DNA of 64,000 bases from Xanthomonas translucens pv. cerealis (GTDB lineage: Bacteria > Pseudomonadota > Gammaproteobacteria > Xanthomonadales > Xanthomonadaceae). The translations under genes and the position numbers were made by a program. Each line of letters opens with the position of its first letter. The stretch's first letter is position 1. Positions 1 through 8,717 of this stretch are shown here, piece by piece. The stretch spans positions 2,170,001-2,234,000 of the forward strand of contig NZ_CP038228.1 of the NCBI RefSeq assembly GCF_006838285.1. The letters are read 5' to 3'. The notes below the pieces were generated by a model. The model was not told the DNA's origin, did no database searches, and was given only the letters and a program-made list of their open reading frames with translations.

Positions 1-1443
1 GGCGTTGGCCTGCGCCAGCTGGCCGGCGCCGCCGTCGATCAGCAACACGTCGGGCAGCACCACGTCGGCCTTGTCGCCCTCCGCGGCGCGGCGGAAACGG
101 CGTTCGATCGCCTGGCGCATCGCCGCGTAGTCGTCGCCCGGCTCGATGCCGCTGATGTTGTAGCGCCGGTACTGGCTGCGCACCGGGCCGCTGGCGTCGA
201 ACACCACGCACGAGGCCACGGTGGCCTCGCCCATGGTGTGGCTGATGTCGAAGCACTCCGCGCGCCGGACCGGCTCGGCCAGCCCCAGCATCTCGCGCAA
301 GGCCTCGCTGCGCGCGTGCTGCGCGTTGCGGCTGGTGAGTTCGGTGGCCAGCGTGGCCTGCGCGTTGCGGCTGGCCAGCTCCAGGTAGCCGGCGCGCTCG
401 CCGCGCACGTTCCAGCGCAATTGCACCTTGCGCTCGGCGGCCGAACCCAGCGCCGCTTCGATCAGCTCGGCGTCGGGGATCTCACGGTCCAGCAGCACCT
501 CGCGCGGCGGCGGCTGTTCGGCGTAGTACTGCGACACGAACGCGCCGAGCACTTCGGCGGCGCTGTCCTCGCCGTTGGTCTTGGGGAAGAACGCGCGGGT
601 GCCGAGATTGCGGCCGTCGCGGAACGCCAGCAGCAGCACGCAGGCGTTGGCGCCCTGCATCGCGCAGGCGAGCACGTCCAGGTCGGCGGCGCGGCCGTCC
701 ACGTATTGCCGGCTCTGCATGCTGCGCAGCGAGCCGAGCAGGTCGCGCAGGCGCGCAGCGCGTTCGAACTCAAGCTGTTCGCTGGCGGCCTGCATCGCCT
801 GCACCAGTTCCTCGCCGAGCTGGTCGCTGCGCCCGTCCAGGAACATCGTCGCGCGGCGCACCGATTCGGCGTAGTCGTCGGCCGCCACCAACGCCACGCA
901 CGGCGCGCTGCAGCGGCCGATCTGGTACTGCAGGCACGGCCGCGAGCGGTTGCGGAACACGCTGTCCTCGCAGCTGCGCAGCTTGAACAGCTTGTGCATC
1001 AGGTTCAGCGTCTCGCGCACGGCAGTGACGCCGGGATACGGGCCGAAGTAGCGCCCGAGCACCGCGCGCGGGCCGCGGTGCAGCGCGATCCGCGGCCACT
1101 CCTCGCGGGTCAGCAGCACGTAGGGATAGCTCTTGTCGTCGCGCAGCGACACGTTGTAGCGCGGCGCCAGCGACTTGATCAGCTGGTTTTCCAGCAGCAG
1201 CGCCTCGCCTTCGCTGCGGGTCACGGTGACGTCCATGCGTGCGACCTGGGCCAGCATCGCCATGGTCCGCGCGTTCTTCGGCGAGGCGCTGAAATAGCTG
1301 GACACGCGCTTGCGCAGCGCGCCGGCCTTGCCGACGTAGAGCAAGGTGTCGTCGGCCGCGTACATGCGGTACACGCCGGGCGCGGTGCTGAGGTTGGCGG
1401 CGAAGGCCTTGCCGTCGAACGGGGGCAGTGCGGATGCGGTCAT
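1..1443 (-). CDS. uvrC: UvrABC excinuclease subunit C, 3' end cut by window edge
   Basis: UvrC makes the two incisions flanking a UvrB-bound lesion in nucleotide excision repair. The visible 481 codons begin MTASALPPF and hold the N-terminal GIY-YIG nuclease (GVYRMY...YVGKA, about residues 19-40), the Cys-rich stretch CLQYQIGRCSAPC, the UVR domain that binds UvrB (about 200-235) and the beginning of the C-terminal RNase H-like half (ECFDISH...LLIDGGAGQL). About 130 residues are missing compared with the usual length of about 610. The ATG at 1443 overlaps the stop of the upstream gene (ATGA), so it is the last visible gene of a translationally coupled set starting at kdsB. The family assignment is safe. 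Confidence 0.97.
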   Translation of the reverse strand, partial: MTASALPPFDGKAFAANLSTAPGVYRMYAADDTLLYVGKAGALRKRVSSYFSASPKNARTMAMLAQVARMDVTVTRSEGEALLLENQLIKSLAPRYNVSLRDDKSYPYVLLTREEWPRIALHRGPRAVLGRYFGPYPGVTAVRETLNLMHKLFKLRSCEDSVFRNRSRPCLQYQIGRCSAPCVALVAADDYAESVRRATMFLDGRSDQLGEELVQAMQAASEQLEFERAARLRDLLGSLRSMQSRQYVDGRAADLDVLACAMQGANACVLLLAFRDGRNLGTRAFFPKTNGEDSAAEVLGAFVSQYYAEQPPPREVLLDREIPDAELIEAALGSAAERKVQLRWNVRGERAGYLELASRNAQATLATELTSRNAQHARSEALREMLGLAEPVRRAECFDISHTMGEATVASCVVFDASGPVRSQYRRYNISGIEPGDDYAAMRQAIERRFRRAAEGDKADVVLPDVLLIDGGAGQLAQANA

Positions 1444-2861
1444 TCGCTGATCGGCACGTCGCTCAGTTCGCCGCTGGCGATGTCGTAGCGCAACACCGCG
1501 TGGGCATCGGCCTCGGCGATCCACACCGTGCCGGCGCTCACCGCCAGCCCGGCCGGGCCATGCAGGCGCCGCGGCAAGGGCGTGGTCGACAGTTCGCCGC
1601 CGCCCAGGCGCAGGCTGCGCAGGCTGCCGTTGCCGCTGTCGGCGATCCACAGCAGCGGCGCATCCGGGCTTAGCGCGATCGCCTGCGGAAACTGCAGCCG
1701 CGCGCGGCTGCGCGGGCCGTCTTCGTTGCCGAAGTCCCACGGCCCATGCCCACCGAGCAGGGTCTGCACCAGGTCGCCGCGCAATTGCAGCGCACGCACC
1801 GCCGACCCCAGCGCGTCGCACACGTACAGCACCTGTTGCACCGCGGCCAGGCTGCACGGCTGCGCGAACGCGGCCAGGTGGCCGCTGCCGTCGCGCAGTT
1901 CCAGCGCGCCTGCGCCGGCGCGCCAGCGCAGGCTGCGGTTGCCGAGCTCGTAACTCCAGATGCGGTTGTCGCCGGCCATCGCGATGTGCACCTGGTTGTC
2001 GGCCACCACCAGGTCCTGCGGGTGGTTCAGCGGCGCCTGCTGCGGGTGCTGCACCGGGCCTTCGACCGGTTCACCGACGCGGCCGTTGCCGCACAGGGTA
2101 TCGACGTGGCCGCTGAGCAGGTTGATCCGGCGCAGCGCGTGGTTGCCGGTGTCGGCGACATACAGCACACCGCGCTCCAGCGCCAGCCCGCGCGGACGGT
2201 GGAACGCCGCTTCGCCGATGCCGCCGTCGATGAAATCGGCGGTGCCCAGCCCGAACTGGCGCAGCACGCGGCCGCCGGTGGTGCATTCGAGAATGCGGTG
2301 GTGGCCGCTGTCGGCGATGTACAGGCGATCGTCGGCGAGCGCCAGGCCGACCGGGAAGCGCAGCGGCAGGCGCGGCTCGGGCTGGGTTTCGCGCGCATCG
2401 CGCAGTTCCTCGTCCAGCGGCAGCGATTGCCCGGCGCACAGCGCGTTGAGCGCCTTTTCCAGATCCGCGCCGCCGATCCCGACCAGGCGCTCGCGCTCGT
2501 AACCGCCGGCATCGAGTAGCACCAGGGTCGGCCACGCCTGCACGGCGAAACGCTGCCAGGCGGCCCAGTCGGCGTCGAGCAGGATCGGTGCCGATACGCC
2601 CTGGCTGCGCAGCAGTTTCAGCGCGCGCTGCGGTTCGCGCTCGCTGTCGAAACGCGGCACCTGCACCACGATCAGCTGCAAACGCCCCGGATTGCGCGCC
2701 TGCCACTGCGCCAGTTCGCCCAGACGCTGCGCGCACCATACCGAGGCGGCGTTGACGAAGGCCAGCACCAGCGCGCGCCCCTGCTGCTCGCGCAACGTGG
2801 TCGGCGCGGCGTTGAGCCAGATGCCAGGCTGCGGCAGTTCCAGGGCGGCGATCGCGTTCAT
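1440..2861 (-). CDS. thioredoxin-like / NHL-repeat protein
   Basis: A 473-residue protein with two parts. Residues about 1-150 look like a thioredoxin-fold domain (TTLREQQGRALVLAF, then SVWC, and a later AWPTLVLLD that matches the cis-Pro strand). Residues about 160-470 are NHL-type beta-propeller repeats (RFPVGLAL, YIADSGHHRILE, FHRPRGLALE, YVADTGNHALRRI, and so on), the arrangement seen in NHLRC2-like proteins. Only one cysteine remains at the expected CxxC position (WCAQR), so a simple dithiol redox function is doubtful. No signal peptide is seen. It overlaps the genes on both sides by 4 bp. The biochemical function is unknown; the fold assignment is by motif only. Confidence 0.85.
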   Translation of the reverse strand: MNAIAALELPQPGIWLNAAPTTLREQQGRALVLAFVNAASVWCAQRLGELAQWQARNPGRLQLIVVQVPRFDSEREPQRALKLLRSQGVSAPILLDADWAAWQRFAVQAWPTLVLLDAGGYERERLVGIGGADLEKALNALCAGQSLPLDEELRDARETQPEPRLPLRFPVGLALADDRLYIADSGHHRILECTTGGRVLRQFGLGTADFIDGGIGEAAFHRPRGLALERGVLYVADTGNHALRRINLLSGHVDTLCGNGRVGEPVEGPVQHPQQAPLNHPQDLVVADNQVHIAMAGDNRIWSYELGNRSLRWRAGAGALELRDGSGHLAAFAQPCSLAAVQQVLYVCDALGSAVRALQLRGDLVQTLLGGHGPWDFGNEDGPRSRARLQFPQAIALSPDAPLLWIADSGNGSLRSLRLGGGELSTTPLPRRLHGPAGLAVSAGTVWIAEADAHAVLRYDIASGELSDVPISE

Positions 2862-3346
2862 CGGCCGATTATGCCGGAGCCGCCGTCGGCGGACAGGCGC
2901 GCCACGCTACCGGCGGCGGCATCGTCTACAAGGCGCCAGACGTCCTCGAAGTGATCGCTGCCGCCGGTGTACGGATCGGGGATCTCGCGGCGCCCGTCCA
3001 GGCCCGCCCACGGCAGCCACAGCGCCACCCGTTGCAGCGCGGCGGCCGGGGCGCGCTGGCGCACATTGCGCAGGTTGCTGGCGTCGGCGCACAGGATCCA
3101 GTCGAAGTCGGCGAAGTCGGCGGCCTGCAGCTGGCGCGCGCGCAGCCCGGCGATGTCCACGCCATGGCCGCGGGCGCAGGCGATGGCGCGCCGGTCCGGC
3201 GCCTCGCCGCTGTGCCAGTCGCCGGTCCCGGCCGAATCCACCTGCACCCGGCCGGCCAGCGGCGAGCGCTGCAGGTGATGGCGCAGCGCGCCCTCCGCCA
3301 TGGGCGAGCGGCAGATGTTGCCCAGGCACACCAGCAGCAGCTTCAT
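2858..3346 (-). CDS. low molecular weight protein-tyrosine phosphatase
   Basis: A 162-residue cytoplasmic phosphatase. The P-loop signature CLGNICRS (the C-x5-R-S motif that holds the nucleophilic Cys and phosphate-binding Arg) is at residues 7-14, and the general-acid loop is IPDPYTGG near residue 125. Length and motif order fit the LMW-PTP/Wzb family, whose members dephosphorylate BY-kinases or other phosphotyrosine proteins. No BY-kinase gene is next to it, so the substrate is unknown. ATGA overlaps join it to kdsB upstream and the NHL gene downstream. Confidence 0.95.
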   Translation of the reverse strand: MKLLLVCLGNICRSPMAEGALRHHLQRSPLAGRVQVDSAGTGDWHSGEAPDRRAIACARGHGVDIAGLRARQLQAADFADFDWILCADASNLRNVRQRAPAAALQRVALWLPWAGLDGRREIPDPYTGGSDHFEDVWRLVDDAAAGSVARLSADGGSGIIGR

Positions 3347-4128
3347 GCCAGGGCCTGCAGGTGCGCCTCGGCGCGGGCCAGGTCCTCGGGCGTGTCCACC
3401 CCGGGCGGGAACGGCTCAGGCGACAGCGCCACCGCGATGCGGAAGCCGGCTTCCAGCACCCGCAGCTGCTCCAGCGCCTCCAGCTGTTCCAGGCCGCCCG
3501 GCGGCATCGCCGCGAAACGGCGCAAGAACCCGGCGCGGTAGGCGTAGATGCCGATATGGCGCAGCCACGGGCCTGGCGGCAGCCGTGCGCGCGAGGCGGC
3601 GAACGCGTCGCGGTGCCAGGGGATCGGCGCGCGGCTGAAATACAGCGCATCGCCCTGTGCGTTGCGCACCAGCTTGACCACGTTCGGATCGAACAGGCTC
3701 TCGGCCGATTCCACCGGCGTGCCCAGCGTCGCCATCTCCGCGCCGCTGGCGGCCAGCGCCTGCGCCACCACGACGATGCCGGCGGCCGGCGCGAACGGTT
3801 CGTCGCCCTGCAGGTTGACCACCAGGGTGGCGTCGTCCCAGCCGGCGAGGTCGGCGCATTCGGCCAGGCGATCGGTGCCGGAGACGTGCGCCGCCGAGGT
3901 CAGCACCACGTGCACGCCTTCCAGATCGGCCACCGCCGCGGCGATGCGCGGATCGTCCGCGGCCACCCACACCTGCTGCGCACCGGCGCCGAGCGCACGG
4001 CGCGCCACATGCCGTACCAGCGGTTCGCCGCCGAGCAGGCGCAGCGGCTTGCCGGGCAGGCGCGAAGCGGCGTAGCGCGCCGGAATGGCGACCACGAACG
4101 GCGGCGGCGGCGCGTGCATGGCGCTCAT
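3343..4128 (-). CDS. kdsB: 3-deoxy-manno-octulosonate cytidylyltransferase
   Basis: KdsB activates Kdo as CMP-Kdo for the inner core of lipopolysaccharide. The start is placed at [11 protein letters not shown] (261 aa) because the longer frame back to 4227 would translate a CGG trinucleotide tract into poly-Arg. The cytidylyltransferase N-terminus is clear: [19 protein letters not shown] at about residues 10-28. The nucleotide-binding segment LQGDEPF follows, and PEDLARAE is near the C-terminus. The reading frame and family are certain; the exact start is less so, because there is no strong ribosome binding site and a second ATG lies at 4119. It heads the overlapping group kdsB-phosphatase-NHL-uvrC. 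Confidence 0.95.
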   Translation of the reverse strand: MSAMHAPPPPFVVAIPARYAASRLPGKPLRLLGGEPLVRHVARRALGAGAQQVWVAADDPRIAAAVADLEGVHVVLTSAAHVSGTDRLAECADLAGWDDATLVVNLQGDEPFAPAAGIVVVAQALAASGAEMATLGTPVESAESLFDPNVVKLVRNAQGDALYFSRAPIPWHRDAFAASRARLPPGPWLRHIGIYAYRAGFLRRFAAMPPGGLEQLEALEQLRVLEAGFRIAVALSPEPFPPGVDTPEDLARAEAHLQALA

Positions 4129-4141
4129 GCGCGGCGTGCGC

Positions 4142-4165
4142 CGGCGGCGGCGGCGGCGGCGGCGG
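4142..4165. repeat. CGG trinucleotide tract (8 units)
   Basis: Eight perfect tandem CGG units lie just upstream of the chosen kdsB start. If translation began at the upstream in-frame ATG (4227), they would encode a run of arginines. In the 5' untranslated region they would make a GC-rich, possibly structured leader. Unit changes would not shift frame. Confidence 0.9.
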
Positions 4166-4481
4166 CTGAATGCTGGAATGCGTGGGATCCAAACATGGAT
4201 GGTCTTCTCCGTGGTCGATGGGGGCAACGCGTCTTCGAAGGCTCGGCGGCGGCAGCCGGTTCGCTGCAGCCAGGCACGCCAGCCGCCGCCGAGCGCGTGG
4301 CGCTCGCCATTGCTGCCATTCTATAGACCCTACCGATCGCGCTCTGCCCTTGCTCTGCTTGGGCGAACGCGTCTGCAGCGTCGGCGACGGCTGGTCCGCG
4401 ATGGCAGCACAAACGCGCACAACGCCTTCCCGTGGCCGGTCTACGCCATTTCGACCCGGCACCGCAGCCAGCGCGGGACCG

Positions 4482-4773
4482 TGTGGGAGCGACTTCCGTC
4501 GCGACGGGCGTTACCGGTAAAACCTGTCGCGACTGAAGTCCTACACGGCCTGCGGATAGCCTACTGGTGCGCTGTAAGAGTGGTTTCAGCCGCGACAACT
4601 TCCGAAGTCGGAAGGCCCGCCGCTGCATTCGTCGCGACTGAAGTCGCTCCCACAAGGATTCCACCGGCGCCGCGAAGCGGCGAGGCCTCTTGTGGGAGGG
4701 ACTTCAGTCCCGACTACATGCAGGTTCGGAACATTCACCACTGCGCTCGTCGCGACTGAAGACAGTTGCTCCT
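4482..4773. repeat. cluster of six REP-like palindromic elements
   Basis: Copies lie at about 4482-4505, 4526-4546, 4573-4596, 4631-4654, 4691-4714 and 4749-4773, in both orientations. Each has a TGTGGGAG or TGTAAGAG head followed by a short stem-loop such as GCGACTTCAGTCGC or GGGACTTCAGTCCC, and ends in GAC. Arms differ between copies but mostly remain complementary. The architecture (GTAG/GTGG head plus hairpin) is that of REP elements mobilised by RAYT transposases. No RAYT gene is in the window. Confidence 0.8.
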
Positions 4774-4834
4774 AAATGATTGGCCTGCCGTGGTACGTGC
4801 CTGCAAAGGTCACGGATGCGCTGTTTGCGAACCG

Positions 4835-5869
4835 CTATTCGATGGCGTCGCCGCTGCGCCCGCGCAGCTTGTCCAGTCGGTCGAGCAGGCCGATCCAGAA
4901 CGCTGCCGGCAACTCGGCCAGCAGCGGCACGCTGAAGCACCAGTCGTTGACCAGCGACGCACACTTGACCGCGTCCTTCTCGGTCATCAGCACCGGCAGT
5001 TCGCTGCCGAACGACAGGTCGGCGGCGCGGTAGCGGTGATGGTCGGGAAACGCGTGCGGCACCACGCCGATGCCGTGCGCGCGCAGCATGTCGAAGAAGC
5101 GCTGCGGATGGGCGATGCCGGCGACGGCATGCACGCGCTGCCCGGCGAAGCCGCGCAGGGCGCGCGCGCGGCCGCCCTGCAGCGGTTGCGCGCTGTCGAT
5201 GCGCAGGCGCATCGCCCACTCGCCGAAACCGGCCTGAACTTCGCCGACATCGCTGGCCTGGCCAAGGTTGATGACCCGGAAATCGCATTCGCGGCCGCGC
5301 GCCACCGGCTCGCGCAGCGGCCCGGCCGGCAGCAGGCGGCCATTGCCGTAGCGGCGATGGGCGTCGACCACTTCGATCTCGATGTCGCGCTGCAGCCGAT
5401 AGTGCTGCAGGCCGTCGTCGCAGACCACGATGTCGCAGCCGGCCTGCAGCAGCGCGCGTGCGGCGGCGACGCGGTCGCGGTCCACCCGCACCGGCACGCC
5501 GGTCTTGTGTGCGATCAGCACCGGCTCGTCGCCACCGAGTTCGGGCGTGGTGCCAGGCTCGATCCAGCGCGCGACCTGGTCCTGACTGCGGCCATAGCCG
5601 CGGGTGGCCACGCCCGGTTTCCAGCCGGCGTCCTGCAGCTTGCGCACCAGGGCGATGGTCAGCGGAGTCTTGCCGGTGCCGCCGGCGGTAAGGTTACCGA
5701 CCACCACCACCGGCACCGCGATGCTGTGGCGCTTGCGCCAGCCGCGCCGGTACAGCGCACGGCGCAGGCCAATGGCCGCCGCGTACAGCGGGGTCAGCAG
5801 CTGCGCGTACAGCGGCGGCGTGCCCTGGCCATACCAGAAGCCAGGCGTGTGTGGCCCGCGACCGCTCAT
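4835..5869 (-). CDS. lpxK: tetraacyldisaccharide 4'-kinase
   Basis: LpxK phosphorylates the 4' position of the lipid A disaccharide at the inner membrane, the step before Kdo transfer. The 344-aa protein begins [16 protein letters not shown]. It has an N-terminal membrane-associated helix (about residues 20-40) and the family's Walker [14 protein letters not shown], at about 58-70. [10 protein letters not shown] is near 147 and MTEKDAVKC is near the C-terminus. Its ATG shares one base with the msbA stop (TGATG), so it is coupled to the flippase that exports its product. Family length and motifs agree. Confidence 0.97.
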   Translation of the reverse strand: MSGRGPHTPGFWYGQGTPPLYAQLLTPLYAAAIGLRRALYRRGWRKRHSIAVPVVVVGNLTAGGTGKTPLTIALVRKLQDAGWKPGVATRGYGRSQDQVARWIEPGTTPELGGDEPVLIAHKTGVPVRVDRDRVAAARALLQAGCDIVVCDDGLQHYRLQRDIEIEVVDAHRRYGNGRLLPAGPLREPVARGRECDFRVINLGQASDVGEVQAGFGEWAMRLRIDSAQPLQGGRARALRGFAGQRVHAVAGIAHPQRFFDMLRAHGIGVVPHAFPDHHRYRAADLSFGSELPVLMTEKDAVKCASLVNDWCFSVPLLAELPAAFWIGLLDRLDKLRGRSGDAIE

Positions 5870-7617
5870 CAGGGCTGCCTTTCGCGGAACTGCATGCTGT
5901 GCAGGTGGGCATACAGGCCGCCCTGGGCGAGCAGCGCGTGATGGGTGCCGCGCTCGACGATGCGGCCGTGATCCATCACCAGCACCTGGTCGGCATGTTC
6001 GATGGTGGACAGGCGGTGCGCGATGACCAGCGTGGTGCGCTCCGGCATCAGCCGGTGCAGCGCGTCCTGCACCAGGCGCTCGGATTCGTTGTCCAGCGCG
6101 GCGGTGGCTTCGTCGAGGATCAGGATCGGCGCGTCGCGCAGGATCGCGCGGGCGATCGCCAGGCGCTGGCGCTGGCCGCCGGACAACAGCGCACCGTTCT
6201 CGCCGACCTGGGTGCGCAGCTGCAGCGGCAACCGTTCGATGAATTCCCAGGCATTGGCCGCCTCGGCCGCGGCGCGGATCTGCGCGTCGCTGGCCCGCGT
6301 GCCGTAGGCGATGTTGGCGGCGATGGTGTCGTCGAACAGCATCACCCGCTGCCCGACCAATGCGATCTGCCGGCGCAGGTCGTGCAGGCGGTAGTCGTGC
6401 AGCGGCACCCCGTCCAGCGTGATGCTGCCGCCGCTGGGTTCGTAGAAGCGCGGCACCAGCCGCACCAGGCTGGTCTTGCCGCTGCCGGAACGACCGACGA
6501 TGGCGGTGACCGTGCCCGGCTTGGCCGTGAAGCTGATGTCGTCCAGGGCCAGGCCGCCGTCCTGGTGGTAGCGCAGCATCACCTGATCGAACGCCAGTTC
6601 GCCGCGCACGCGCTGCACCGACACGCTGCCGCTGTCGCGTTCTTCCGGCGTGTCCAGGATCGAGAACAGCCGCTCGGCCGCGGCCACGCCGCGCGAGATC
6701 GAGGTCTGCACGCTGGTCAGCCGGCGCAGCGACGGGATGATCGCCATCATCGAGGTCATCAGCGCCATGAACTGGCCGGCGTTGAGGCGCCCGGCCAGCG
6801 CCTCGCGGGTGGCGACCCAGACGATCGCCGCCAGCGCCACCGCGGCCAGGAACTGGACCATGCTCGAGGCCAGCGCGCGGGTGGTCTCGACCTTCATGTT
6901 CAGGCCCAGCATGCGGTTGGCCAGCGCCGCGTAATAGCTGATTTCCAGCGTCTGGGTGCCGTGCACCTTCACTTCCTGCTGCGCCCCCAGCGACTGCTCG
7001 GCACGCTGCGCCATCGAGCCCATGCCGTCCTGGATGCCGCGGCTGATCTTGCGGTAGCGCTTGCCGACATAGGACACGATGACCCCAATGAGCGGCGCCA
7101 CCACCAGCAGCGCCAAGGTCACCTTGACGCTCATCTGCAGCATCACGATCAGCATGCCGATGATGGTCAGGGTATCGGCCACCAGCGTCTTCAATGCATC
7201 GGAGGCGGCCTGGGTGACCTGTTCGGTATCGAAGTTCAGGCGGCTGACCATCACCGGCGTGGCCTCCACGTCGAAGTGCGAGGACGGCAGGTGCAGGTAC
7301 TTGGCCAGCACCTGCTCGCGCAGGTCGCGCACCACGCTGCGCCCGGTGCGGGCCATGCAGTAGTCGCCGACGAAGGTGGCGACGCTGCGCATCAGGAACA
7401 GGCCCAGGATCGCCAGCGGCAGCAGTACCGCCATGCGCGCCTCGGGGTTGACGAAGCCGCGGTTGACCAGCGGATCCATCAGCCGGGTGAAGAAATAGCC
7501 GGCGGTGGCCTCGATCACCATTGCCACCACCGCCGCCGTCAGCATCGCCCAATAGGCGTGGGTATAGCCGAGCAGCCGACGGTAGATCGGCCAGACCGGT
7601 GCCGACGTCGCACTCAC
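5869..7617 (-). CDS. msbA: lipid A export ABC transporter/permease
   Basis: MsbA is a homodimeric ABC half-transporter that flips lipid A-core across the inner membrane. The 582 residues comprise six transmembrane helices (about 20-310) and a nucleotide-binding domain with Walker [10 protein letters not shown] (about 375), signature [10 protein letters not shown] (about 480), Walker [12 protein letters not shown] and H-loop IAHRLSTI. It sits between exbD and lpxK, an order common in Xanthomonas and other gammaproteobacteria. Its start (MSATSAPVW) overlaps the exbD stop by 4 bp. Confidence 0.97.
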   Translation of the reverse strand: MSATSAPVWPIYRRLLGYTHAYWAMLTAAVVAMVIEATAGYFFTRLMDPLVNRGFVNPEARMAVLLPLAILGLFLMRSVATFVGDYCMARTGRSVVRDLREQVLAKYLHLPSSHFDVEATPVMVSRLNFDTEQVTQAASDALKTLVADTLTIIGMLIVMLQMSVKVTLALLVVAPLIGVIVSYVGKRYRKISRGIQDGMGSMAQRAEQSLGAQQEVKVHGTQTLEISYYAALANRMLGLNMKVETTRALASSMVQFLAAVALAAIVWVATREALAGRLNAGQFMALMTSMMAIIPSLRRLTSVQTSISRGVAAAERLFSILDTPEERDSGSVSVQRVRGELAFDQVMLRYHQDGGLALDDISFTAKPGTVTAIVGRSGSGKTSLVRLVPRFYEPSGGSITLDGVPLHDYRLHDLRRQIALVGQRVMLFDDTIAANIAYGTRASDAQIRAAAEAANAWEFIERLPLQLRTQVGENGALLSGGQRQRLAIARAILRDAPILILDEATAALDNESERLVQDALHRLMPERTTLVIAHRLSTIEHADQVLVMDHGRIVERGTHHALLAQGGLYAHLHSMQFRERQP

Positions 7618-8036
7618 CGCTTGACTTCCGGCGCGGTGGCGATGGCGATGCGGCGGAAGCCGAGCTGGCCCAGCGCGTCCTGCGCGGTGACCACGGCCTG
7701 GTAGGGAGTGCGCGCATCGGCACGCAGCAGCACCGGCTGCGTGCGGTCGTCGCCGGCGACCTGGACGATGCTGCGCTTGACCGACGCCACGTCGGTGCGC
7801 AGCACTTCCTGGTCGTTGACGAAGTAATGCCCGTCAGCGTTGACCAGCACGCTCAGTGCGCGCGGCGGCGCCGGATTGTGTTGGTCGCTGGCGTTGGGGA
7901 GCTGCAGCTGCAACGTGGAACGGGCGTCGAAGGTGGTGGTCACTACGAAGAAGATGATCAGGACAAGAATGACGTCGATCAGGGGCACCAGGTCGATCTG
8001 CGGCTCGTCCTGGATGCGGTCGTCGCGGATCCGCAC
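7614..8036 (-). CDS. exbD: ExbD/TolR-family biopolymer transport protein
   Basis: A 140-aa protein with one N-terminal transmembrane helix ([20 protein letters not shown], residues 12-31) that contains the family's proton-carrying aspartate in LIDVILV, and a periplasmic C-terminal domain. With the adjacent ExbB it should form a proton-driven stator that energises an outer-membrane process. Placement directly before msbA-lpxK, rather than beside tonB or tolAB, makes it a second, specialised ExbBD pair. It begins 3 bp after the exbB stop. Confidence 0.93.
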   Translation of the reverse strand: MRIRDDRIQDEPQIDLVPLIDVILVLIIFFVVTTTFDARSTLQLQLPNASDQHNPAPPRALSVLVNADGHYFVNDQEVLRTDVASVKRSIVQVAGDDRTQPVLLRADARTPYQAVVTAQDALGQLGFRRIAIATAPEVKR

Positions 8037-8039
8037 CGG

Positions 8040-8717
8040 TCAGCCCTTGGCCTGCGCAGCGGCACCGCTGCGCGAAGCCGGGCGTGCCGCGGCCGGGGTC
8101 GGCGCGCCGTCGCGGCCATGGCCGTCGAGGACATCGCTCAAGGCGGTGGCTTCGCGCTCCATCTCGATGATGTAGCCGGCGATGCGGCCCTTGAAATAGC
8201 GATGGAAGACCAGTGCCGGCACCGCGATGATCATGCCGGTGGCGGTGCACACCAGGGCCTTGCCGATGCCGCCAGCGAGCTGGTTCACGTCGCCGACGCC
8301 ATGGTCGAGGATGCCCAGGAACATCTGGATCATGCCGACCACGGTGCCGAGCAGGCCAAGCAGCGGCCCGGCCGAGGCCACCGTGCCCAACGCGTTCAGG
8401 AACCGCTCCATGCGATGCACGACGTGGCGGCCGGTGTCCTCGATGCGTTCGCGGACGATCGCGCGCGGCCGGTTGCGCACGTCCAGGCCGGCGGCGAGCA
8501 GCTCGCCCAGCGCCGAATTGCGTCGCAGCGACTCGATGTGGGTGGGGTCGAGCTTGCCGCGGGTGGCCCAGTTGCGCACTTCCTGGCCCAGCCCCGGCGG
8601 CAGCACTTCGCTACGGCGCAGGCTCCAGAACCGCTCCAGCACGATCGCCAGCGCGACCACGCCCAACAGCAGCAACGGCACCATCGGCCAGCCACCGGCC
8701 TTGACCAGTTCCCACAC
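8040..8717 (-). CDS. exbB: MotA/TolQ/ExbB proton channel family protein
   Basis: A 225-aa inner-membrane protein starting at GTG (MWELVKAGGWPMVPLLLLG). I chose this start because a GGAGGG ribosome binding site lies 6 nt upstream; the open frame extends further to 8795 but inside comEC. It has three transmembrane segments: residues about 10-30, and two long helices around AGPLLGLLGTVVGMIQMF and AGGIGKALVCTATGMIIAVPA, the MotA/TolQ/ExbB signature. It is the partner of the following exbD. Its beginning overlaps the 3' end of comEC by about 107 bp, which is unusually long. Confidence 0.93.
   Translation of the reverse strand: MWELVKAGGWPMVPLLLLGVVALAIVLERFWSLRRSEVLPPGLGQEVRNWATRGKLDPTHIESLRRNSALGELLAAGLDVRNRPRAIVRERIEDTGRHVVHRMERFLNALGTVASAGPLLGLLGTVVGMIQMFLGILDHGVGDVNQLAGGIGKALVCTATGMIIAVPALVFHRYFKGRIAGYIIEMEREATALSDVLDGHGRDGAPTPAAARPASRSGAAAQAKG

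Larger units (their letters stand above)
4129..4834. other. gene-free region of 706 bp between kdsB and lpxK
   Basis: I see no convincing gene here. The open frames that cross it run through repeats. The region holds the CGG tract, six REP-like copies and presumably the kdsB promoter. No clear sigma70 elements or terminator could be picked out by eye. Confidence 0.7.

Noticed and set aside
4835..5869. Fusion of an upstream ABC-like segment with LpxK in a 962-codon frame
   Set aside because: The upstream part is an out-of-frame reading of msbA. LpxK starts at its own ATG overlapping the msbA stop.
5869..7723. Very long open frames antisense to or out of frame with msbA, comEC, sdhA, edd, the TonB receptor and ccm genes
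   Set aside because: High GC content leaves few stop codons in shadow frames. Translations are Arg/Ala/Gly/His-rich and match no family, while the sense frames hold clear domains.
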